The position numbers and the translations under genes are program-made. Under the pieces are notes generated by a model, which ran no database searches, was not told where the DNA came from, and saw only the letters and a list, made by a program, of their open reading frames with translations. A stretch of 29,803 nucleotides of DNA from Saccoglossus kowalevskii. Taxonomy: Eukaryota; Hemichordata; Enteropneusta; Harrimaniidae. Positions 1 to 8,570 of the stretch are shown here, piece after piece (positions within the stretch are counted from its first letter, which is position 1; each line of letters starts with the position of its first letter). The DNA is taken from NCBI RefSeq assembly GCF_000003605.2, contig NW_003107096.1, forward strand, positions 273,957 to 303,759, given 5' to 3'.

Positions 1-178
1 CATGGTTTTTCGGTCATATGTCGACTAATAATGATCAAAATGTTGTATTCATGTGCGTGCCTATGTCGATTATAGAGCGATAGTACACTTGTTATTGCAA
101 GACATATATGAACAGGTGTAAAGGTTTGGTATTTTCCACGTGATTTCCTTTTTCTAAATTACTGAAACAAAAGTTGTC

Positions 179-256
179 CAAGCTGGGATTGAACCATGAA
201 TTGGCATTCAGTACCTTTAACCTCTACTCTTTATGAGCGATTTGGTTGATATGGTT
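179..256 (-). other. tRNA-like relic (possible SINE head)
   Basis: On the minus strand, GGTTCAATCCC (185-195) fits the pol III B-box consensus GGTTCRANYCC at every position. About 45 nt upstream of it a weaker A-box-like TCGCTCATAAAG (229-240) keeps tRNA-like spacing, and the whole fits a tRNA length of about 75 nt. The T stem pairs only in part and no proper 7-nt anticodon loop closes, so this is not a working tRNA. It is more likely a decayed tRNA pseudogene or the head of a tRNA-derived SINE. A chance match is possible. Confidence 0.25.
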
Positions 257-2885
257 ATAACAAAAAGTAGAAGTTTCAAGAATAAATTCTTTGATACATT
301 ATATGTAGGACAATGCATTGAATACAGTCGTTCCAAAGACAGTAATTGAAAAAAAACAGTGTGTGCATTTATTTAGCTTTTTTGACAGATTGTTGTAGTA
401 TGAGTCGTTATTCCTCGAGAGGCTTACAAGATGTTGATAATAAATGTGGATACAATGTGCGATTAACTAAATTAATTATCTTTCGGGTAAGCAATTTATT
501 GTTTAATGTTAATTATAACCTTAACATAGGACAGTACGTCGGACTTAAAGTAACTATACTAAGCGAATAAGTTATTTGAGAGTCATACATACACATTGTG
601 TACACAGAGTTTACATTCTTTTTAATACACATAGAATATTAGATAACTTTTGTCTCCGGCTTTATTCGTAAATCTTGCTGCCGTGTGGTCGTAAATAATA
701 AATTTCTAACTCAAAGTACAGTTAGCTATTGATCAGACCTTCCCTGACTCTCTTAGTATAATGTATATGCACACAATACGGGTGTGCGTGTAAATTAGAT
801 GTATATAGTATGAATACGTCGTACTCGTCTAAATTAAATGGATTTACACAGTTTTCACGTTTTTACAATGAAAACGTGTGTGTGTTGTTTAGATATAAAT
901 ATATAAAATACATTCAGCTGCAAGCAAGCAGTGACCCTATGATTATTTCAGTGGCTGTCAGGGACATGCCTAGAAACACGCTTTCAGGAAAAATGATTGT
1001 GTAATCAAAGTATGGCCTGTATTGGTCAGGAACTACATATACATAATTGATTATTATGGGTTGCTAGGTGTTAACATGTCGTTTTTTTTACTCAGTATAG
1101 TGAGAATTAATGATTATGATCACCATATTATTATATTTTTGATGATTCCTATGAATTTATTTATCTGGTAGCATGACTGAAACCAGAATGGTTTGCTTGT
1201 AATAACTTGTATGCACAATAACGAGACCACGTGACCATCATTTCATTTCCATCTTATGTACAAAACAATAGAACACTTACATATCTTATTATGTGCCATG
1301 CCATGTTATTCTTATTCTATTATCTTGAAAAAGAAGCTTTTAACAATCGTTGCCATGGGAGTGGCCATGGTTGCTATGACATGATGCTATGCAAAAGACA
1401 ATGCTCCAAATTTGAAGCGAAAACAGTTGTTTAGATTAAAAATTATGCATTTGTGTATGTGCTCAATTTTGAAACAACAATTTCGGCCATTATTTAGGAA
1501 TGACATAATTGTGTATAATATAAACATATACGTTGGTTTCCAACTAAAACATGGCGTCTTTTGTACACGAGTGCCGCTAGTGTTAGACATGCCGGCAATC
1601 GAGTCGCACTAATTTTTCATGACAAACTTATTTGCATTTTGCAATCTGTGGAGTAAAAATTATAATAAACCCAAATTTTGAAACATAAAATAATGTGCTT
1701 GTTTACCATGTGCGTTGAATTTGAATACATTCGTCTACCATTCTCAATTTAAATTATCAGCTGTCAACTTTGTCACGATAACGTCGTTACGGTGATCACA
1801 AACTGGTGTTTCGTAAAACTGGTTCTAAATAACACTACACCGCTGTTTATTTTGGCAAAGGGAAATATCACGTGAACGTCCTTACGTTATGAACAGTAAT
1901 TCGTTGTCAAAGAACACAAAACAAAAGACAGACAAGTACTCTACAAAACACGGTCTAATCAGCGAGAAAAATAATAAAAGCTTACATTCAGTAGTAAAGT
2001 CGGGTGTTTTTAAAAGAAAACATGAACATATTCTGATCAACACATGTCACCCACCATATATCAATACAAGTCGTGATCAAATATGAATATAATATTATTG
2101 TAATCCCTTTGTTTTTGTGCACACATACATTCGCTTATAAGAAAATCTGTTACATTACACACAGTGTGTCCTTTTGACAGTGCCACGTGATCATTATCTG
2201 TAAATGATACCTTGTTTGATTCATTGTGTATTGTACAATTGTCACTATTGAATATTGGGACATGTTACATTATTGTATTCAGAATGTCCATTTATATTCA
2301 GTGTAACGCGACTTGGGCTTTATGTGATTAAGGTCACTCGAATATTCAATGCAACAATGTTGGATGGTATCACGGAGTATAATTTGAAATACAAGAGAGT
2401 TTACCGATTCTAATAAATCAGTGCATCAGTTTCCTATATGTTTAATATAAATAATCACCGGAATTACAGATACTACACAAAGCGATTGTTACAAACTGTG
2501 GGTTGATTGTGTTTTTTTGTTTGTTTCGCAAAGACGTAGTTTGCCACCAATGCTGTCAAAGAAGCAATTGTGAGGAATAAAAAAATATTTTTGCTTCAAA
2601 GCAACCGAAAAATTACGAAAAATTCTTCAACATTTAGAAATAACGGTAGTATATAGTATAGTAAATAGTAGCATATTATATAATGAAGACTAGTGTTAAC
2701 CTTGTTTGAATTCGATTTCAAAATATGCAAAGGAAATAGTGACTTGCATTCCTGATTGCACTATCCCCCTTACTGCAGATTGGATAAACGTAGCAGCGGC
2801 TGAATATACTGTCGATTAAAATATTTTTTTATTTTTTTGTGTGTCTTAGTTTCCCTTGATGAAAAGAGTAATATTTTCTTTCTAG
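257..2885. other. Non-coding stretch, nothing recognised
   Basis: AT-rich DNA with only short chance open frames on both strands, such as those at 346-570, 810-1004 and 1889-2086. Their translations match no family I know. Small features are a donor-like GGGTAAGCA near 485 and a pair of CCATGG palindromes at about 1354-1372. I see no repeat family, RNA gene or convincing exon. Confidence 0.5.
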
Positions 2886-3240
2886 GAACTAACATCCGAC
2901 ATGACTGCTGATTTTGACATTTATCGTTCTTTTAGATTTTCGACTGTTCTTCTATTGAAAAATTTAGCCATGCCAGGTTCAGTTTGCTTGAGATGGCTTT
3001 ATAGATGTAAACGTTTGAGTCTGTTCGTCTTCACTCAATATTGCAAAATATTGCACTTATTGATGTATTTTGTATTTGTGCATTTCACTGACAGAAAAGG
3101 GGCGAAGGGGCATGTGTATGTAAGCCGCAGAGTCGTTAATCACACGAGTAGCCGTGCTGTTTCAGCCAGACTAATGGTCAGTATCTTATAAATGTAACGA
3201 GACATTTGTGCGAAACATCGAGAAATAAACTTGAAGAGTT
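2886..3240 (+). other. Candidate 3'-terminal exon, unidentified
   Basis: A strong acceptor-like tract (a T-rich run ending TTTCTTTCTAG at 2885) is followed at once by an open frame in phase 0 (GAA CTA ACA TCC GAC ATG...) that runs to TAA at 3189-3191. An AATAAA hexamer lies about 43 nt later, at 3234-3239. That order, acceptor then open frame then stop then poly(A) signal, is what a last exon looks like. The predicted ~101 residues begin ELTSDMTADFDIY and include a hydrophobic stretch around LSLFVFTQYCKILHLLMYF. I recognise no domain, and no upstream exon can be joined to it. In 30 kb of AT-rich DNA one such arrangement may arise by chance. Confidence 0.18.
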
Positions 3241-3553
3241 AGACATCAAATACAACACAATTCCGTGCGATTACACTCTGCGAATTTTGTTTTTAGTTAA
3301 AACTACGACTTATAATTCGTTTTTCCTCAAATCCACTCTAGTCATAGTTGTAAATTTGTGTGTACATTTGTTGTGAACTAACATTGAATTGTTGATTATC
3401 ACGGATTTATAACAATGAATATTACGAAAGAGCAAAAAAGACAGCACATTGGTGGCTAGATTTTTAGTGATTCCATTGACATATACGTGCTATTTGTGAA
3501 AACACCATGGCTTGGTCACAGTCGCAAGCAAATATAGCCGACTAATCATAGTT

Positions 3554-3580
3554 TGGTTGATCAAATACCTTGGTCAACCA
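3554..3580. repeat. 11-bp hairpin with 5-nt loop
   Basis: TGGTTGATCAA and TTGGTCAACCA are inverted copies with a single G:T wobble, separated by the 5-nt loop ATACC. It may be a regulatory palindrome, a small structured RNA segment or chance. Nothing next to it helps to decide. Confidence 0.5.
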
Positions 3581-4281
3581 TGAATGAATGGGAATTTTGA
3601 GACAATCTTCTTTTTCAGTTGACACTTTATTTGACTAGGTAAACCCCATATCGATTTCTCCCACACTTAAATAATATATATATATATATTAATGATCCGT
3701 AATCTCTCGGAAACATAACAGGATATACTGTGTAAGGAGACCATATGGACAACGAGTACACGGGGCAATGCGATTGTAAGTTTAAAGCGACGATAATAAT
3801 AAAACAATAATAATGAATTCTTTACGGATTCTTTATTTTCATCTATTTCTGTGTTCATTGATATTGCAGTCACAAAATTTAAGGTAGTTTGCTACCATTA
3901 AAAAAGTATTCAGAAATCCAGCAAGTTACTGTAATAATCAAAATTCTGAAGAAAAAAAATATAGGGTTACCGCACTAGGTTGTTCACAAAACGACCTCAA
4001 AAATTGACCAACATATGTTGTTTCCAATAGTTTAAAAATGTTTCCTGTGGCAGAAATATTCCAACATTTCACAACATTTTTGTTAGGTGACCTATGCTAA
4101 AACAGTATGTATGCGGGCTACATATGGCTGTCACCAAGCAATGAAAAACTCGTAATATTAGTATAAGTTATGTAAATAATGTGTTTACATGGAGTACTAT
4201 GAAAATATTCCAAAATTGTCACTTTCTTTCTCCGTGAAACCTTGAATAACAAATACAAATAATTGTTTTGACCATGTTTTA
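3581..4281. other. Non-coding stretch with a short AT run
   Basis: Contains a 16-bp alternating AT run (3674-3689), an acceptor/donor-like pair enclosing only 20 nt (TTTTTCAG at ~3620, AGGTAAAC at ~3640) and a small hairpin GGTAG-TTTG-CTACC near 3881. Nothing here supports a gene. Confidence 0.45.
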
Positions 4282-4490
4282 ACTCTGATCGACAAATGTA
4301 CTCGAATCTAATATGTAGTGAATTACTTGATCTCAGTAACTGTACCGTTTTTTCCATACATTGTCAAATATTCATGTCGTTTATTAACCCGTGTTTACGT
4401 ATGCCATGGGATTGAAAAAATAATTAGCTTTTGGAAAATCTGGCTTTGTTGATTTCATTTCTGGTGTCGATGGAGGAATTTTAGATATTA
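4282..4490. repeat. Diverged tandem duplication, copy A
   Basis: First of two neighbouring copies. Shared landmarks, in order, are ACTCTGATCGACAAATGTA, GATCTCAGTAACTGT, a CATACAT.GTCA stretch, a GTTTACGT.TGCC.TGGGATTG block, AATTAGCTTT, TTGTTGATTTCATTT and CTGGTGTCG, ending in a GATATTA. No coding frame survives in either copy, so the duplicated DNA looks non-coding. It may be an old local duplication or two copies of a dispersed element; the sequence does not say which. Confidence 0.75.
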
Positions 4491-4496
4491 AAGTGT

Positions 4497-4783
4497 ACTC
4501 TGATCGACAAATGTACCCTAACCAGGCATGTAGTAGTAATTCTAGTTGATGATTGGTATCGCAAACACATAACGCGTGAAGTTCATTACGTGATCTCAGT
4601 AACTGTGTCGTTTTTCACATACATGGTCATGTATGCATGTCATTATTGACACGAACAATGAACGAGACGTGTGATGTTTACGTGTGCCGTGGGATTGGAA
4701 AATTAATTAGCTTTGTTGATTTCATTTTCTGGTGTCGGTTGAGGTGTTAATTGAGGTGTCGATTGAAGGCAATTTGGATATTA
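4497..4783. repeat. Diverged tandem duplication, copy B
   Basis: Second copy of the unit at 4282-4490, beginning only 6 nt after copy A ends. It keeps the same landmarks in the same order but is about 75 nt longer. The extra DNA sits mainly after ACAAATGTAC, and again near the 3' end where a 12-bp motif is repeated (TTGAGGTGTTAA, TTGAGGTGTCGA, TTGAAGG; 4739-4770). Divergence by substitutions and indels indicates an old event. Confidence 0.75.
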
Positions 4784-4936
4784 CCATTAATATTACAACA
4801 ATATACTATTTTTAGACTTCAATCATTCCCAATTCATTAGCTGACCAACATATATTTCGAATATTATTCAAAGCTAGAATGAAACCCACACAATACACAA
4901 AGTGGCTCGATATATATGACCTTGCTCGTCACATGA

Positions 4937-4965
4937 TGACGTGTATAAATAAAAAGTGTGACGTG
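4937..4965 (+). promoter_or_regulatory. TATA box flanked by TGACGTG direct repeats
   Basis: TATAAATA (4944-4951) matches the core TATA consensus exactly. It is bracketed by TGACGTG at 4937-4943 and again at 4959-4965, a CRE/bZIP-type half-site repeated 22 bp apart. About 160 nt downstream, AAAAG|GTAAGC at ~5108-5114 is a good 5' splice donor, so a TATA-driven non-coding first exon ending at 5108 is conceivable. No downstream coding exon is visible. All three elements are short and may coincide by chance. Confidence 0.22.
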
Positions 4966-6072
4966 TGGCAATAAAACAATTAATATGGTTTAAAAAACAA
5001 GGTCATTCCTTAATGTGTTTTGATAAAATATTCTAAAAATAGAAGGTTGCGTAATTACTTCGAGCAACAGGGTATTCATCGCCGTGCCATTTTTACGAAT
5101 CTGAAAAGGTAAGCATCGTTTTCAATGTATGGTTAAGTTTTTATTCCTTATTTTGAATAATGATGCATATACTGCCAATGAGATCGGTTTTAAATTGGCC
5201 ATGTCGTTACTTTATATCTAGCGGCCATGGTCGTCAAATCGTTATGTTCTACTCAACGACAATCACGCACACAAATGCCTCACCAATGATGTTGTAATGG
5301 GTATATTTATATGTTTAGCGTGCGTCATTATAAAATGCGGCATTACTGTTCTTTGAATGCCGGCTAAATAATCGACTCAAAGAAGGATCGGGAAAGGACA
5401 CAGCCTTTTCCGTTACTCGAACTCAAAAACAGCAACGTGTTTGCTGTGTGCTTAAATGGGACCCATAATGGTGTGGACTGCGACAGAATTTTTACGCAGC
5501 GAAACGAAATCAATGTTGTTCGATTAAATAGTAATAGTAATCTTTTGTATTTTTTAATTAAATATGCCAGGATAAACAGCCATGACACACAATGATTCAA
5601 AAAAAGTTAAAGATAGCGTTGCCTAGCATTATTATAAATATGGTTGTAGTTGATTATTTGTTGCCTGACACAGATAAACACGCGCCATCCGTTTGACGAC
5701 AGATCATTGCCGATACAATTTTACCAAAGGTACATTTGATAAGATTATTGTCTCAGTAAATCGCCAAACAAAGAAGTTGCACGCTGCTCATATTGAACTG
5801 TCGCGCTGAATTGATTTCCGTTGCATGTGTGTAACAAGTTCAAAGCACTTGTTTCTTGATCATATCATTTTCAGTTAATTGCTATTATAATTTCTTTTTC
5901 GGAAAAATTCCAATTTTCATAATTGCAAATAAGGTGGTTTGATATTTTCTCAAAATGATAGTATCATTGTCAGTAATAACCCTCATTTAATGTCTTAATT
6001 TGCACTGCACCCAAAATAATGTTGTTATATGTTGTGAACTCATCATCGTTTCATTGCCCATCCACATATACT
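4966..6072. other. Non-coding stretch, nothing recognised
   Basis: AT-rich sequence with chance open frames only (for example 5364-5600, minus). It includes the donor-like site near 5109 discussed with the TATA element, and an imperfect hairpin GGAAAGG/CCTTTTCC around 5390-5410. I see no RNA gene, exon or repeat family with recognisable ends. Confidence 0.45.
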
Positions 6073-6283
6073 CAGTCGCGGCGGCATAGGGGGGGGGGTA
6101 GTCAGGTTGGGCGGTCACCCCGCGAAAAAATGTTGGGGGCGTTGCCCCTTCAAAATCAAGCCCATCAAAAAGCAGCGTTTCAGGGGGTCTAGATTTCAAC
6201 ATTTGTAAGGGAGAGAATGCCCGGACCCCCTAGTAAGGTCTCGCCTTCGCCCATCCATGTAAAATTTCGTGCCGCCGCCTCTG
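6073..6283. mobile_element. hAT-like MITE, 211 bp, with ATACT target duplications
   Basis: A GC-rich island in AT-rich surroundings with 14-bp terminal inverted repeats. The left end reads CAGTCGCGGCGGCA; the right end, reverse-complemented, reads CAGAGGCGGCGGCA (12 of 14 identical). The element is bracketed by direct ATACT copies at 6068-6072 and 6284-6288, a 5-bp target site duplication. It contains a G-run (about 6089-6098) and G/C-rich internal blocks. There is no transposase, so it would depend on an autonomous relative. CAG-initial ends fit the hAT superfamily, in which some groups make short duplications; that family call is inference. An open frame crossing it on the minus strand (5987-6202) is incidental. 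Confidence 0.75.
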
Positions 6284-7630
6284 ATACTATAAACTATAAA
6301 TAGACTATAACAGAGAATTCTGGCAACAAATGAAGACACGACGCTAAATTGTTACAATGTTGATGTACGCATAAGCAAACATCTATGCACCTAAACATAA
6401 AACACGGAGGTCCAACTCACTATCTAATCTGGATCCTCAGACTTAAGAGCTAAATGCTTTCAATTGTAGAACCATTTTAGCTGATTCAATTACAGAATAT
6501 TGTAATTACGAGGCACTTTAATAATATCAAATTTAGGCTATAAAACTACATCTGAAATGTGCCTTGTATCGTTTACAAAAAAACGCATATATCAAGTATA
6601 ATAATAATGACCCGACAAACGAATGTCGGAACTGCGAGATGATCATACGATTCGGGTCCCTTTGTTGATGAGCTAGACTTAACCCTATATCGTTGCTAGA
6701 TTTGCTGTATGCATCGGACATTGACTGCATCATAACTACTAACATGTAAATTCGGAAAAAAAGTCCAAGCTAGCAAAAGGATTCACTCATCTTCGTGGTA
6801 AAATGCCAAATACAATGTCTAAGCTTAGAATATAGCGATTGATACAATATTGTGATTAATACATATATATGAATGTAAAAATAACATCATAGGAAATCAA
6901 TATCCTTGTTCATGGTCGAAGTCAAATTCAAAGTAATCAATATGTATCAGATTGAACAAGCTGATTGTGCATTTCAATATATCATCGATATATAATTGCT
7001 AAATGTAGGATTGTTGATAGATTGTATTTCTGCTGAATGCTGTTGTAATTTTCTCAATAGTCGCCTCTCCCTCGTTGAACGGAACGTTTACATGTGACTT
7101 GTAATTTCATTCTTGCTGAATTTGGTTGTTTGTAAATAATAGTAATGACACCGCCCTAATGTATTAAATGCCTTTATGAATATGTATTTAACTAACAAAA
7201 CACCTTGTATTGTTGGTCTGAAGAAACTTTATTTAGATCTGACAGAGAGCATTTTTATAAACAGACCTGTGCTGATGCATGATTCACGTAATCTGTGGAA
7301 TTACGTTCAGGCCACCAGAACGAACAATATAAACGACTCCTAGTCGCAGTAGAGCAGTTACAGGACCTTGAAAAGTTAATGAAATTGTCATTGTTAAGCT
7401 GCTTTCAAATAAAATGTTCGGGTGAAACCAGAGTTTTATTTATTTCGTTATCTAAACATTACCTGTTAACCCTTGTTTAGTCATCAACATTTCAAAAAAC
7501 GCTTTGCAAAACTCAAGGCACCCCTCTCATACCAGTGTACTATTTTTAGCTTGTCCGATGAAAAGGTGTATGAGGAGCAAAGGTCTGTCTCGCCGTCGTT
7601 GTTGTCGTCCATGTTGTTAAATTTGTTTTT
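6284..7630. other. Non-coding stretch, weak exon-like trace at 7308-7480
   Basis: Mostly featureless AT-rich DNA. An 8-bp inverted pair CTTGTTCA/TGAACAAG lies near 6908 and 6954. At about 7308, TTCAG precedes an open plus-strand frame with a heptad-like segment, YKRLLVAVEQLQDLEKLMKL, which could form a short coiled coil. It ends at 7480. The pyrimidine tract before the AG is poor and no partner exon is visible, so I do not call a gene. Confidence 0.4.
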
Positions 7631-7840
7631 TGTGATTACAAAAACTTGTGCGATTTTCATTCGATCGTTTTTAAACTTGAACATCATATTAATGAATATA
7701 AAATCTTGTCAGTTGTCGTATAATTTGCTTGTTTATTTTTCAAAATATCGGTGATATCTCACCTTAAATTGTCTCATTATTGTGATTACAATAACTCAAG
7801 CAATTTTTATCTGATCATTCTCAAATTTGAAAATCTTGTC
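7631..7840. repeat. Two diverged repeat copies, about 150 bp apart
   Basis: 7631-7710 and 7781-7840 share the string TGTGATTACAA.AACT, then GC.ATTTT.AT..GATC.TT.T.AAA.TTGAA, and both end in ATCTTGTC. The first copy carries about 20 extra bases before its final ATCTTGTC. The wording resembles low-level dispersed repeats common in invertebrate genomes. No coding content is conserved between the copies. Confidence 0.65.
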
Positions 7841-7896
7841 AAACATTTATTGGCTTTTGTACAGATGTATTTTGTATTGATGTAAATACAGTTCAA

Positions 7897-8036
7897 GCGG
7901 GGGAGTCGTCACCTGCGCATGCGTCAGATGGACATAGCGTGGCATTGTTTACAAACAAGCGTCTACCCATGAGCCTTTGCGTTTTAGCGTGTATTGTTAG
8001 AGTCGCTTGGGTGTGAGCAGGTGACAACCCTCCAGC
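7897..8036. mobile_element. 140-bp MITE with 20-bp terminal inverted repeats
   Basis: The left end GCGGGGGAGTCGTCACCTGC (7897-7916) matches the reverse complement of 8017-8036 at 16 of 20 positions, with the inner nine bases GTCACCTGC perfect. The right flank is TTAA (8037-8040) and the left flank TCAA (7893-7896), compatible with a TTAA target duplication altered by one change, as made by piggyBac- or Kolobok-type elements. The interior is CpG-richer than its surroundings and includes the near-palindrome TTGTTTACAAACAA. There is no coding capacity. The inverted ends are clear; the superfamily is tentative. Confidence 0.6.
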
Positions 8037-8334
8037 TTAAAGGAATTGGATTTTATTGTAAAGTTTTGTGATGCATTTTATTTATTCTGATTTAACCCCA
8101 CTTAAAAATATATCTTCATAATATTGCAAAGAGTACATACTAAAAGAAAAAAGTTCAAAACATGAGAATAATCTTTTATATTTGTTTTCAGAGTACTAAA
8201 GTGAAAGGAAAACAGAAGTTATATTTCTCATTCCTTGATATGTTAAGAACCATTTATTGGCGATTCGCTCCGCTAGGATTTCCATTAAAATCACTTTTGT
8301 GTGTATGTGACTTTCTGTGTCATCACGTATTAAT

Positions 8335-8460
8335 TCTTCGGTGTTTTTTTTGGGGGGGCTGGGCCGATTTCGCTCAAACTTGGCAGGCAGGTCACACCTT
8401 CACTCTAGTTAGGTGATAAAATCTGCAAAAAAAATCATGACCCACCATTACCATGGCAAC
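8335..8460 (-). repeat. Fragment of a dispersed repeat family
   Basis: Read on the minus strand this stretch contains AAGTTTGAGCGAAATCGGCCC and then a C-run. This resembles CAACTTTGATCCAAATCGGCCC in the repeat at 15049-15952 (near 15690-15712), so related wording occurs twice in the window, in opposite orientation. It also carries a T8G7 run (8344-8358) and, at its right edge, ATTACCATGGCAAC (8447-8460), which is close to an RFX X-box. A plus-strand open frame (8162-8416) runs through it and is probably incidental, although it follows a fair acceptor, TTTGTTTTCAG (8181-8191). Confidence 0.45.
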
Positions 8461-8558
8461 AGCCAAAATAAATTATTTTAATACTTTCGTCCAAATGTAT
8501 TACCTTCTACCAGTCTTCTAATAGCAGTGTTCAAATGATCATGCTTTTTATTTTGGCT
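8461..8558. repeat. 98-bp segment with perfect 12-bp inverted ends
   Basis: AGCCAAAATAAA (8461-8472) and TTTATTTTGGCT (8547-8558) are exact inverted copies separated by 74 bp. The segment abuts the dispersed repeat on its left and the 10-bp palindrome GGTGCGCACC (8561-8570) on its right. No target duplication is evident. It may be a very short MITE or part of a larger repeat that includes 8335-8460. Confidence 0.5.
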
Positions 8559-8570
8559 AAGGTGCGCACC

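Noticed and set aside
3621-3640. 20-nt microexon between TTTTTCAG and GTAAAC
   Set aside because: No neighbouring exon to join and both sites are common strings in T-rich DNA.
5987-6202. Minus-strand frame with proline-rich reading
   Set aside because: Most of it lies inside the GC-rich MITE; the reading reflects the element's composition.
7308-7480. Coiled-coil-like frame YKRLLVAVEQLQDLEKLMKL
   Set aside because: Poor pyrimidine tract before the AG, no donor or partner exon and no recognisable family.
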